Source of the DNA: Bradyrhizobium sp. NFR13
GTDB taxonomy: Bacteria > Pseudomonadota > Alphaproteobacteria > Rhizobiales > Xanthobacteraceae
Length of the DNA: 64,000 bases
Direction: 5' to 3'
NCBI RefSeq assembly: GCF_900114605.1
Contig: NZ_FOTP01000003.1
Location: 833,501-897,500, forward strand
Below the pieces are notes generated by a model. The model saw nothing but the letters and a program-made list of their open reading frames with translations, did no database searches and was not told where the DNA came from. This document shows, piece by piece, positions 17,198 through 25,751 of the stretch (positions are counted from its first letter, which is position 1; every line of letters starts with the position of its first letter). Made by a program: the position numbers and the translations under genes.

Positions 17198-18160
17198 TCA
17201 CTTCGCCTTGCTCTTCCCCGACATCCGGTCCTGCGACGGTGGCACATCGAAGGCCCGCCGATACATCCGTGCGAAATGGCTGGCGCTGGCGAAGCCGCAT
17301 TCGGCCGAGACCTCGACCACCGGCATACTGGTCTGCTGCAGCAGTGCACGAGCTTTCCCGAGGCGCAGGGTCATGTAATGCTGCTCAATGGTTACGCCGA
17401 GATGTGCGGTGAACAGCCGCTCGAGCTGGCGCACGGACACGCCGGCCGTTTTTGCCAGCTCGTCGCGCGGCGCAGGGCTGGCCAGACGCCGTTCCATCAC
17501 GGTGATCGCCGAGAGCACGGCGCGATTGCTGGTGCCGAGGCGCTCGCGCAATGAAATGCGCTGGCTGTCGTCGCCGAGACGCACGGCGGTTTGCAGAAAC
17601 CAGTCACTGACTTTCGCTGCCAGTGCCTGGCCGTGATCGCGGCGGATGATGGCATGCATCATGTCGAGTGCCGCGACGCCGCCGGCGCAGGTCAGCCTGT
17701 TGCCGTCGATCTCGAATAGCGTTCGCGTCGGCTCGATATCCGGGAACGCCTCGATGAATGCATCGAGATGCTCCCAATGGATCGTGCAGCGGACGTCATC
17801 GAGCATGCCGGCCTTGGCGAGAATGAAAGGCCCACCGGACACGCCGCCGATGGCGCAGCCAGAGCGTGCCAGACGGCGCAGCCAAGCTAGCGTCTTCGGA
17901 TCATCGAAGGTCACGGGATTGCCACCCGCGCAAACCAGAACCGTGTCGTAGCGCACGCTGTCGGCAATGGTGTGATCGGAGGCCACCGACAATCCGTTCG
18001 ATGCCAGGATCGCATCGGCACCGGTCGAGATCTGCAGCCACTGATACAGTTTTTTGCCGGCCAGGACATTGGCTGCGCGCAGCGGTTCGATCGCCGAGGC
18101 GAAGGACATCAGCGCGAAGCCGTCGATCAGGAGAAAGCCGACGCGGTGGGGCTGGGCCAT
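17198..18160 (-). CDS. glxA: GlxA-type regulator: DJ-1/PfpI-like domain plus AraC HTH
   Basis: A 320-residue regulator. The N-terminal half is a DJ-1/PfpI glutamine-amidotransferase-like sensor (RVGFLLIDGFALMSFASAIE, then VCAGGNPVTF and CAIGGVSGGPFILAKAG). The C-terminal 100 residues hold two AraC helix-turn-helix units (LAKTAGVSVRQLERLF, VSAECGFASASHFARMYRR). Close relatives (GlxA, GbdR, CdhR) respond to glycine betaine, carnitine or similar amines. Its place beside glxBCD-glnT, ending four bases from the convergent XRE gene, suggests joint control. Confidence 0.88.
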   Translation of the reverse strand: MAQPHRVGFLLIDGFALMSFASAIEPLRAANVLAGKKLYQWLQISTGADAILASNGLSVASDHTIADSVRYDTVLVCAGGNPVTFDDPKTLAWLRRLARSGCAIGGVSGGPFILAKAGMLDDVRCTIHWEHLDAFIEAFPDIEPTRTLFEIDGNRLTCAGGVAALDMMHAIIRRDHGQALAAKVSDWFLQTAVRLGDDSQRISLRERLGTSNRAVLSAITVMERRLASPAPRDELAKTAGVSVRQLERLFTAHLGVTIEQHYMTLRLGKARALLQQTSMPVVEVSAECGFASASHFARMYRRAFDVPPSQDRMSGKSKAK

Positions 18161-18208
18161 AGATTTGAAGACTCAGTTTCCGCGCCCGTTCAGATCATAG
18201 CTGCAGCG

Positions 18209-19465
18209 TTACGCCCACTCGCCCTTGCGGAACACCGGCACACGGCGGCCGTCGCTGTGGACGCCGTCGATATCGATCTCGCCGGAGCCGATCATCCAGT
18301 CGATATGAATGAAGCTCTTGTTGCCGCCCTGCGCGGCGATCTGCTCGGGCGTCAGATTGCCGCCGTTGACGAAGCACTTCGAATAGCACTGGCCGAGCGC
18401 GATATGACAGGCGGCGTTTTCGTCGAACAGCGTGTTGTAGAACAACAGTCCGCTGGCCGAGATCGGCGACGAATGCGGCACCAACGCCACTTCGCCGAGC
18501 CGACGCGAGCCTTCGTCCGTGTCGAGAACCTTGTTGAGTACTTCCTCACCGCGCGAGGCCTTCGCCTCGACAATCTTGCCATCCTCGAAGCGCACCGCAA
18601 TGTCGTCGATCAGCGTGCCCTGATAGGATAACGGCTTGGTCGATCGAACATGGCCGTTAACGCGCGCGGCATGCGGCGTGGTGAAGACTTCCTCGGTCGG
18701 GATATTGGCGTTGCAAATGATGCCATTTTTGGCCGTCGATGCGCCACCTTCCCATTCATGGCCATCGGCGAGACCCACCACAAGATCGGTACCTGGCCCG
18801 GTGAAATGCAATGCGTGGAAGCGCTGGCCATTCAGCCATTCGGTGCGGCCGCGCAACGCGGCATTGTGCCTGGCCCATGCCGCGATAGGATCGGCATTGT
18901 CGACACGCGACGCGGCGAAGATCGCATCCGCAAGCTTCTGCACGGCGACATCGTCCTCATCGCCGGGAAACACCTGCTTGGCCCACGACGGCGTGGGATA
19001 GGCGATGATGTTCCAGTTGATGTCGAATCCTGCGATCTTCTGCAGCGCCGGCTGATAGGCGATGGAATTTGCCTTGCTCGCGCGCGAGACCTTGGCCGGA
19101 TCTTCGTTGGACAATAGCATCGGATTGTCGCCGACGATGGCAAGGCGCGCAGTGTTGTTGCCGAGCGCCTTGGCCATGCCCTCATAGAGCCAGCCGGCGG
19201 CGCGATCGAACGAGATATCCTGACCATAGCGATAGCGTGCCAGCGTCATCTCTTCATCCGAGAAGAACGGCGTCACCAATCCGGCACCGGCTTTGTAGGC
19301 GTGCTCGGCGATCTTGCGCACCAACGGCAGCGCCGCGGCGGGGCCGGTCAGCAGCAGATCCTGCCCCGGCGCCAGTTGCAGCCCGACTTTCACGGCGACT
19401 TCGGCCAGCCGGTCGAGCTTCACGGGATCAATAGGGGTGGACAAATTGCGCTGGTGAACGGTCAT
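18209..19465 (-). CDS. M29-family aminopeptidase
   Basis: A 418-residue AmpS/aminopeptidase T-like metallopeptidase (family M29). Characteristic C-terminal motifs are GEVALVPHSSPISASG, LFDENAACHIALGQCY and SFIHIDWMIGSGEIDIDG, which hold the predicted two-metal ligands (Glu, Glu, His and Asp residues). It is cytosolic and releases N-terminal residues from peptides. The ORF extends upstream to 19702, but that part is Arg/Ser-rich noise; ATG 19465 (MTVHQRNLSTPID) matches family length. Confidence 0.9.
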   Translation of the reverse strand: MTVHQRNLSTPIDPVKLDRLAEVAVKVGLQLAPGQDLLLTGPAAALPLVRKIAEHAYKAGAGLVTPFFSDEEMTLARYRYGQDISFDRAAGWLYEGMAKALGNNTARLAIVGDNPMLLSNEDPAKVSRASKANSIAYQPALQKIAGFDINWNIIAYPTPSWAKQVFPGDEDDVAVQKLADAIFAASRVDNADPIAAWARHNAALRGRTEWLNGQRFHALHFTGPGTDLVVGLADGHEWEGGASTAKNGIICNANIPTEEVFTTPHAARVNGHVRSTKPLSYQGTLIDDIAVRFEDGKIVEAKASRGEEVLNKVLDTDEGSRRLGEVALVPHSSPISASGLLFYNTLFDENAACHIALGQCYSKCFVNGGNLTPEQIAAQGGNKSFIHIDWMIGSGEIDIDGVHSDGRRVPVFRKGEWA

Positions 19466-19559
19466 GCAGAGGCCCTGACTGGTGTGAACGTAGCTGGACC
19501 CGAATGTAGGCGCAGATGCGCCTTGCCGCCAGCCGGTCCGCTGCAGGACTTGCCGGACG

Positions 19560-19796
19560 CTATGACGGCGCGAGCAGCGGGACGAGAGCCCGATAATGGG
19601 CCAGCGCGTAAAGCCTGATGGCTGAGGACAGGTTGTTCTGCTGCCGGTTCTTGTCGATCTCGCCGACGAGCTGCGACATCGTGATCCGGCGCATGCCGGC
19701 AATCTCTTTCAGCGCCGTCCAGAATGCCTCTTCGAGGCTGACGCTCGTCTTGTGACCGGCAACGACGATCGATCGCTTTACGACGGGTGATTTCAC
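19560..19796 (-). CDS. Ribbon-helix-helix domain protein
   Basis: A 78-residue protein with a ribbon-helix-helix fold: the strand RSIVVAGHKTSVSLEEAFW followed by helices covering LKEIAGMRRITMSQLVGEID and SSAIRLYALAHY. It resembles the RHH_4 family, widespread in Rhizobiales and Rhodospirillales, some of which regulate transcription. No partner toxin is present. A GTG start at 19796, with GGAG eight bases upstream, is chosen over the longer ORF. Confidence 0.75.
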   Translation of the reverse strand: MKSPVVKRSIVVAGHKTSVSLEEAFWTALKEIAGMRRITMSQLVGEIDKNRQQNNLSSAIRLYALAHYRALVPLLAPS

Positions 19797-19996
19797 CGCG
19801 CCTTCTCCATTTCCACCCAGTGATCGGTTTCTTTTCAACCAGCTTATACGGATTAATAACTGCGGCAACAGATCAGATCATCCAACCTTAGACGAGTGCT
19901 CAAACACAACCGTGCGACCACAACACAACCTCTACGGAACGATCGATGCCTTGCCTTCGCGGCGCGCATTGAGCAGAAGCAGCATAGCGCACAACT

Positions 19997-21574
19997 TTGG
20001 ATTCGAATTTCCTGACTGACTCGACGGATTTCACCACGCTCGCACTTCCGCATGCCCGACACGTCGCCGATCAGATCGATCGCTGGACGCGCGAGCACAC
20101 CGCTTTTGCATTGCTCATCGACCAGGCCGACGATGCAAACTCGGCGCTGCGGCAGTTTGCATCGATCAACCGCAATCATGGTCAGAGCGATACGGCCATC
20201 GACGCGCTTCGTGCCGCACTCGCACTGATGCCGACAGATGTTGCTGCGTGGCGCGCGCTTGCTTCGGACTACCAGTTGAGCGGACGCGACGAACTGGCTG
20301 AAGCATGTGCGCGACAGGCGCTCGCCATCGATCCGGACCACGCGACGACGTGGCTGCAATATGCGAGCCTCGCCTACCGGCTGCAGCGGGTCGATGATGC
20401 TGAAGCGGCCTATCTGCGCGCCCTGTCGGGCGATGCCTCGCTTGGCGACGCTCATCTCGGCCTGGGCGTGCTGTATCTCGGCTCCCGCCGTCCCGAGCAG
20501 GCCATCACCCATCTGCAACGCGCGCTGTCCTGGGGCGGCATCGATGCGGTCACGCATCTTTGCCTCGGACAGGCCTTCTACATGGCTGGCCGGTTTGGCG
20601 AGAGCGCCGATGCCTTGGCAATCGCAAACGGCTTTGCGCCGCTTGAAGACGTGACACTACGTCTCTACGCCCGCGCGCACACCTTTGCTTCGATGCTGGA
20701 CGGCGATGTTCATGGTGCCATCGCCCGCTACCCGACGCTTGCGGGACGAGAGACCGAACCACTGGACGAGGTTTTGCGCACCGCATTCGCGCTGTTCAGC
20801 GCCTATGGCATGCATGAAGCCGCCGCGACGGTCGGACGTCTGCGACTAGAAGGCCAGCCGGACGATCCCGTGCAGCGCTATTTGCTGGATGCCGTCGGTG
20901 GACGGACGCATGACCGCGCACCGGCAGCCTATGTCGAAGCGCACTTCGATGAATTCGCCGAGGGCTTCGACAGCAAGCTTGTGGACATCCTTGGCTACAA
21001 GGTGCCGCAGCAACTCGCCGCCATGGTGGCGTCCTGCCGACCGACACTTGCGACCATCCTCGATCTCGGCTGCGGAACGGGACTGGCTGCAGAGCCGCTC
21101 GGGCGGTTCGGCGCGCGGCTGACCGGCATCGACCTGTCGGAGAAGATGCTCGCCGTCGCGGCACGGCGGAACGCCTATCACGACCTTATCAAGGCCGATG
21201 TCATGAGCCATCTCGCGGACAGCCCGCGTAGTTTCGATCTCGTCTTCGCTGCCGATCTCCTGATCTATCTCGGCCGGCTCGACGAGCTCATCGGCCTGAT
21301 TGCGCGCGTGCTGCCTGCAGACGGCCTCTTCGCAGCGAGCATCGAGCGCACGGATCACCGCGACTTCACGTTGCTTTCATCCGGCCGGTTCGCCCATAGC
21401 GAGACATATTTCGAAGCCTGCGCCGCAAAGGGCTTCGAGATCGTGCGCAAGGAAAATTCCGAGCTGCGCCTCGAAGCCGGGCGCCCTGCCCTCGGCACGC
21501 TCTATGTGTTGCGTCGCCGTGACCAAACGAACACCGGGAGCGGCCAGCTCGCCGCCGCAACAAACCGCCAATAA
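19997..21574 (+). CDS. TPR-repeat protein with C-terminal SAM methyltransferase domain
   Basis: A protein of about 525 residues. Roughly residues 50-220 are tetratricopeptide repeats (for example AAWRALASDYQLSGRDELAE, AHLGLGVLYLGSRRPEQAI). Residues about 310-500 form a class I methyltransferase, with motif I ILDLGCGTGLA near 353, the acidic motif II TGIDLSEKML, and LVFAADLLIYLG. Such proteins modify proteins or small molecules recognised by the TPR part; the target is unknown. The frame opens with TTG at 19997, and the true start may lie slightly downstream. Confidence 0.78.
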   Translation: MDSNFLTDSTDFTTLALPHARHVADQIDRWTREHTAFALLIDQADDANSALRQFASINRNHGQSDTAIDALRAALALMPTDVAAWRALASDYQLSGRDELAEACARQALAIDPDHATTWLQYASLAYRLQRVDDAEAAYLRALSGDASLGDAHLGLGVLYLGSRRPEQAITHLQRALSWGGIDAVTHLCLGQAFYMAGRFGESADALAIANGFAPLEDVTLRLYARAHTFASMLDGDVHGAIARYPTLAGRETEPLDEVLRTAFALFSAYGMHEAAATVGRLRLEGQPDDPVQRYLLDAVGGRTHDRAPAAYVEAHFDEFAEGFDSKLVDILGYKVPQQLAAMVASCRPTLATILDLGCGTGLAAEPLGRFGARLTGIDLSEKMLAVAARRNAYHDLIKADVMSHLADSPRSFDLVFAADLLIYLGRLDELIGLIARVLPADGLFAASIERTDHRDFTLLSSGRFAHSETYFEACAAKGFEIVRKENSELRLEAGRPALGTLYVLRRRDQTNTGSGQLAAATNRQ

Positions 21575-21785
21575 ATCTGCGAGATCTTCGCCGAGCACGC
21601 GTCGCGTCGTCGAACCTGCGGTCTGCAGATCGAGAGCCGCCTCGCTTCTGAGGTGCATCGCACAAAATTTAATCATCTGCCTAGGAAATCAGTAGCGCCG
21701 CTCGTTCTAACGGCACTATTGATCTTCAACAGCAGAGCTCTTTCTAGAAATACTCAAAAAATCAGAATGTTAGAAGATCGCCAGA
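21575..21785. other. Non-coding region upstream of the nirB promoter
   Basis: With the leader to 21985 this is a 411-base gap between genes. The left part (21575-21785) holds no convincing ORF. It is markedly AT-rich from 21660 to 21785, and contains the short palindrome GTGCATCGCAC at 21654-21664. Activator-binding sites for the sigma-54 promoter would be expected here, but no full NtrC site was recognised. Confidence 0.5.
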
Positions 21786-21802
21786 TTGGCACGCCATTTG
21801 CT
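21786..21802 (+). promoter_or_regulatory. Sigma-54 (RpoN) promoter of the nirBDC operon
   Basis: TTGGCACGCCATTTGCT matches the -24/-12 consensus exactly (TTGGCACG-N4-TTGCT), with GG at 21788-21789 and GC at 21800-21801, ten bases between. Transcription would start near 21813 and leave a leader of about 170 bases before nirB. This implies activation by an enhancer-binding protein, most likely NtrC under nitrogen limitation. Confidence 0.9.
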
Positions 21803-21880
21803 TTTGTTATTTACGTCAATGATGACCGCCGTCCGCCGGATGCTGAGACCGCTGTTGGTTTCAAGCGCAGGGACACAGCT

Positions 21881-21918
21881 CGCTTCCTGATTGTCAGGTG
21901 CGAAGCGGTCATCGTGAC
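21881..21918 (+). other. Two small hairpins in the nirB leader
   Basis: CGCTTC (21881-21886) pairs with GAAGCG (21902-21907), with an inner CTGA/TCAG stem around the loop TTG. It is followed at once by GTCA-TCG-TGAC (21908-21918). Nitrate/nitrite leaders in alphaproteobacteria can be controlled by the NasT antiterminator, but the hexaloop features of ANTAR targets were not seen and no terminator T run follows. A role is therefore only possible. Confidence 0.3.
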
Positions 21919-21985
21919 TCCATCCCTAACGGCTTGGTGAGCGAGTCCCTGTTTCCGATCGGCAGCGGTCCAAACAGGTTTGCAC

Positions 21986-24463
21986 ATGCTCGATCAACCG
22001 AACGCAAAGAAGCAGAAGCTCGTCATCCTCGGCAACGGTATGGCCGCCGGCCGCGTCATGGACGAGCTGTTCGCGCGCGCACCAGACCGTTACGACGTTG
22101 TGGTGTTCGGCGCGGAGCCGCGTGTTAATTATGACCGCATCATGCTGTCGCCGGTGCTCTCCGGCGAGAAGGCTTATGACGACATTCTGATCCACACCGA
22201 TGAGTGGTACGCGACCAACAAGGTTGATCTCAGACGCGGTGAACTCGTCGTTGCGATCGATCGCGCTGCGAAAACCGTCACCACAGAGTCCGGCGCGATC
22301 GAAGCTTACGACACGCTGATTATCGCAACCGGCTCCAAGCCGATTCTCATTCCGGTCCCCGGCGCGGAGCTGCCCGGCGTCGTCACCTATCGCGATCTCG
22401 ACGACGTCAACTTGATGCTCGATGCAGCCGGCAAGGGCGGCCACGCTGTCGTCATCGGCGGCGGCTTGCTCGGCCTCGAAGCCGCAGCCGGCCTGGCCAT
22501 GCGCGGAATGACAACGACCGTCATCCATCTGATGCCAACATTGATGGAGCGCCAACTCGATCCCAACGCTGCCTATCTGTTGCAAAAGGCGATCGAGGCG
22601 CGCGGCATCGAGGTGCTGACCGGAGCCAACACAGCAGCCATCCTCGGCGACTCATGCGTTGAGTCAGTCCGGCTGGACGATGGTCGGACCCTGGCGGCCG
22701 ATCTCGTCGTGATGGCGGTCGGCATCCGCCCGAATACGGTGCTCGCCAAACTCGCCGACCTCGACGTCAAGCGCGGCATCGTCGTGAACGATCATCTGCG
22801 GACCAGCGACGACAACATCTATGCAGTCGGCGAGTGCGTCGAGCATCGCGGTCAGTGCTATGGCCTTGTCGCGCCCCTGTATGACATGGCAAAGACCCTC
22901 GCGGCGACGCTCGCCGGCGAGACCGTCGATGGCTATATCGGTTCGACCACCTCGACCAAGCTGAAAGTCACCGGCGTAGATCTGTTCTCCGCTGGCGATT
23001 TCGCCGAGGGCGACGTCAAGGATGAGATCGTGCTGCGCGATCCTGCCCGCGGCATCTACAAGCGTATCGTCTTGCGCGACGACCGCATCATCGGCGCGGT
23101 GCTCTATGGCGATACGGCCGACGGCTCATGGTATTTCGACCTGCTCAAAAAGAATGTCGATATCGGCGCCATGCGCAACGCGCTGATTCTCGGTCAGGCC
23201 TATCAGGGCGGCGTTGCCCTTGATCCGATCGCCGCTGTCGCAGCGTTGTCGGATGATGCAGAAATCTGCGGCTGCAACGGCGTGTGCAAGGGCGCGATCA
23301 CCCAGGCGATCACCGTCCACGGCCTCACCACCCTCGACGATGTGCGCGCCCGCACCAAGGCATCGGCCTCCTGCGGCCAGTGCACAGCGAAGGTGGAATC
23401 GCTGCTCGCAGCCACGCTCGGCGACAACTACTCCGCCGCCGGCCGCAAGCCGATGTGCAAATGCACAGACCTCACCCATAGCGAAGTCCGCGGCTTCATT
23501 CTCTCGAAGGAGTTGAAGTCCGTCCCCGCCGTGATGCAGGAGCTGGCATGGAAAACCTCCTGCGGCTGTCCGTCCTGCCGCCCGGCGCTGAACTATTATC
23601 TGCTTTGCGCCTGGCCAGGTGAATATACCGACGATGCGCAGTCGCGCTACATCAACGAGCGCGTCCATGCCAACATCCAGAAGGACGGCACCTTCTCCGT
23701 TGTGCCACGCATGTGGGGCGGCCTGACCACACCTGACGAATTGCGCGCCATCGCGGACGTCGCCGACCGCTTCAAGATTCCGACGGTGAAAGTCACCGGC
23801 GGCCAGCGCATCGACCTGCTGGGCGTGCGCAAGGAAGACCTGCCCGCAGTGTGGGCACAGCTCAACAGCGCAGGCCTCGTCTCCGGTGCTGCCTATGCCA
23901 AGGGCCTGCGCACGGTGAAGACCTGCGTCGGCTCCGAATGGTGCCGCTTCGGCACGCAGGATTCGACCGGCCTCGGCGTCAAGCTTGAGCGTTTCATGTG
24001 CGGCTCATGGGCGCCCGCGAAGGTGAAGCTCGGCGTCTCAGGCTGCCCGCGCAACTGCGCGGAATCCACGGTGAAGGACATCGGCGTGATCTGCGTCGAG
24101 TCCGGGTACGACATCCACATCGCCGGTGCGGCGGGTCTGCATGTTCGCCAGACCGATCTGCTCGGCCATGTCGATACGGAGGACGAGGCGATCGAATACA
24201 TCGCCGCCTTCATGCAGATGTACCGCGAGGAAGCAGGCTATCTGGAACGCGTCTGGAAATGGGTCGAAAATGTCGGCCTCGACAAGGTTCGCGCGGCGAT
24301 CATGGACGATGCCGACAACCGTCGCGCTCTGCTGGCCCGCTTCGAAAAATCGCAACGCGCGGTCCGCAGGGATCCGTGGGCAGAACGCGCCGCCGGCCGC
24401 GAACAGCATGAATTTACGCCGCTTGCAGCAATCAACTCAATTATGGCCGTCCCGGCAGAATGA
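21986..24463 (+). CDS. nirB: Assimilatory NAD(P)H nitrite reductase, large subunit
   Basis: An 825-residue protein reducing nitrite to ammonium in the cytosol. Domains in order: FAD site (LGNGMAAGR, residue 16), NAD(P) site (VVIGGGLLGLEAAAG, about 155), BFD-like [2Fe-2S] motifs (CGCNGVC about 428, SCGQC about 463, MCKC about 491, CGCPSC about 526), ferredoxin-like half-domain (KTCVGSEWCRFG, about 646) and siroheme/[4Fe-4S] motif (GVSGCPRNC, about 684). ATG 21986 is chosen over the TTG two codons upstream. It is first in a sigma-54-driven operon with nirD and nirC. Confidence 0.96.
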   Translation: MLDQPNAKKQKLVILGNGMAAGRVMDELFARAPDRYDVVVFGAEPRVNYDRIMLSPVLSGEKAYDDILIHTDEWYATNKVDLRRGELVVAIDRAAKTVTTESGAIEAYDTLIIATGSKPILIPVPGAELPGVVTYRDLDDVNLMLDAAGKGGHAVVIGGGLLGLEAAAGLAMRGMTTTVIHLMPTLMERQLDPNAAYLLQKAIEARGIEVLTGANTAAILGDSCVESVRLDDGRTLAADLVVMAVGIRPNTVLAKLADLDVKRGIVVNDHLRTSDDNIYAVGECVEHRGQCYGLVAPLYDMAKTLAATLAGETVDGYIGSTTSTKLKVTGVDLFSAGDFAEGDVKDEIVLRDPARGIYKRIVLRDDRIIGAVLYGDTADGSWYFDLLKKNVDIGAMRNALILGQAYQGGVALDPIAAVAALSDDAEICGCNGVCKGAITQAITVHGLTTLDDVRARTKASASCGQCTAKVESLLAATLGDNYSAAGRKPMCKCTDLTHSEVRGFILSKELKSVPAVMQELAWKTSCGCPSCRPALNYYLLCAWPGEYTDDAQSRYINERVHANIQKDGTFSVVPRMWGGLTTPDELRAIADVADRFKIPTVKVTGGQRIDLLGVRKEDLPAVWAQLNSAGLVSGAAYAKGLRTVKTCVGSEWCRFGTQDSTGLGVKLERFMCGSWAPAKVKLGVSGCPRNCAESTVKDIGVICVESGYDIHIAGAAGLHVRQTDLLGHVDTEDEAIEYIAAFMQMYREEAGYLERVWKWVENVGLDKVRAAIMDDADNRRALLARFEKSQRAVRRDPWAERAAGREQHEFTPLAAINSIMAVPAE

Positions 24464-24810
24464 ACATGACAATGGTCCCATCCAACGAATTCTGGTTCGA
24501 CGTCGGCCCACTGCGCGCGATTCCCCAACGCGGCGCGCGCACGGTGAAGACTCCGCGGCGCGAGATCGCGGTATTCCGCACTGCCAGCGACGAGGTGTTC
24601 GCGCTGGAAAATCGCTGCCCGCACAAGGGCGGCCCACTTAGCGAAGGCATCGTGCACGGTCGCAAGGTCGCCTGCCCGCTGCATAACTGGATCATCAATC
24701 TCGATGATGGCGAAGCCTCGGGCGCTGACAAGGGCTGCGCGCGCAGCTTCCCGGTCAAGCTCGAGAACGGCCGTATCTATCTCAACATGAGCGTCGCCGC
24801 CGCCCCGTAG
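24460..24810 (+). CDS. nirD: Nitrite reductase small subunit, Rieske type
   Basis: A 116-residue NirD subunit. The Rieske motifs NRCPHKGGPL (about residue 48) and ACPLHNW (about 71) keep all four Cys/His [2Fe-2S] ligands. Those ligands are missing in the enterobacterial NirD, so this one probably carries a cluster and passes electrons to NirB. The ATG overlaps the nirB stop codon as ATGA; in-frame ATGs at 24466 and 24472 are alternatives. Confidence 0.93.
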   Translation: MNMTMVPSNEFWFDVGPLRAIPQRGARTVKTPRREIAVFRTASDEVFALENRCPHKGGPLSEGIVHGRKVACPLHNWIINLDDGEASGADKGCARSFPVKLENGRIYLNMSVAAAP

Positions 24811-24858
24811 GTGCGTACCGCATCACACCACCTCACTCGCAAAGGAAGTTTTTAGATA

Positions 24859-25680
24859 ATGGCCTATCTCGTCCCTTCAGAATTCGTGACCAAGATGGTG
24901 GATGCCGGCGAATCCAAGATCTTCATGTCCACGCGCGACACCATCATCCGCGCCTTCATGGCCGGCGCTATCCTGGCGCTCGCCGCTGTGTTCGCCGTCA
25001 CCGTCACGGTGCAGACGGGCTATCCGATCATCGGTGCGATCCTCTTTCCGGTCGGCTTCTGTATGCTCTATCTGCTCGGCTTCGATCTGCTGACCGGCGT
25101 CTTCGTGCTGACGCCTCTGGCATTGATTGACAAGCGCCCCGGCGTCACTGCCGGCGGCGTACTGCGCAATTGGGGCCTCGTCTTCATCGGCAATTTCATG
25201 GGCGCGATCGTCGTTGCCGTCATGATGTCAATCGTGTTTACCTTCGGCTTCTCGACGTCGCCGGACAAGGTGGGTCAGGTGATCGGCCATATCGGCGAAG
25301 GCCGCACCCTCGGCTATGCGCAGTATGGCGCAGCCGGCATGCTGACGCTGTTCATCCGCGGCATGCTCTGCAACTGGATGGTCTCAACCGGCGTGGTCGG
25401 CGCGATGATTTCAACGACCGTCAGCGGCAAAGTCATCGCGATGTGGATGCCGGTCATGGTCTTCTTCGCGATGACGTTCGAGCATTCGATCGTCAACATG
25501 TTCCTGTTCCCTGCCGGCCTGATGCTCGGCGGCAAGTTCACGATCATGGATTACATCATCTGGAACGAGATTCCGACCGTGCTCGGCAACCTCATTGGCG
25601 GTCTTACCTTCACCGGCCTGACGCTGTATGCAACACACATCAAGACAGCTCCGAAGCGCGTTGCTAGTCTCGCCCGCTAG
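24859..25680 (+). CDS. nirC: Formate/nitrite transporter family channel
   Basis: A 273-residue FNT-family protein with about six helices that moves nitrite (or formate) across the inner membrane. The conserved segments GALLFPVGF-like GAILFPVGFCMLYLLGFDLLTG and RGMLCNWMVSTGVV (the FNT NWxV region) are clear. It lies 48 bases after nirD with an AAGGAAG ribosome site and ends before a terminator, so it is the last gene of the nir operon. Confidence 0.93.
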   Translation: MAYLVPSEFVTKMVDAGESKIFMSTRDTIIRAFMAGAILALAAVFAVTVTVQTGYPIIGAILFPVGFCMLYLLGFDLLTGVFVLTPLALIDKRPGVTAGGVLRNWGLVFIGNFMGAIVVAVMMSIVFTFGFSTSPDKVGQVIGHIGEGRTLGYAQYGAAGMLTLFIRGMLCNWMVSTGVVGAMISTTVSGKVIAMWMPVMVFFAMTFEHSIVNMFLFPAGLMLGGKFTIMDYIIWNEIPTVLGNLIGGLTFTGLTLYATHIKTAPKRVASLAR

Positions 25681-25704
25681 GCCGCCCCGCAATCCTCGCA
25701 ACAC

Positions 25705-25740
25705 GACGCCCCGGCTTCCCCAGCTGGGGCGTCATTTTAT
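25705..25740 (+). terminator. Rho-independent terminator after nirC
   Basis: GACGCCCC (25705-25712) pairs perfectly with GGGGCGTC (25726-25733), and ATTTTATT follows. It lies 25 bases after the nirC stop and ends 12 bases before the kinase gene, so it should limit transcription from nirBDC into that gene. Confidence 0.88.
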
Positions 25741-25751
25741 TAGTGTGACTC

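Noticed and set aside
21651..21668. NtrC-binding site upstream of the nirB promoter
   Set aside because: GGTGCATCGCAC gives only one recognisable half-site, and the inverted repeat has the wrong orientation and spacing.
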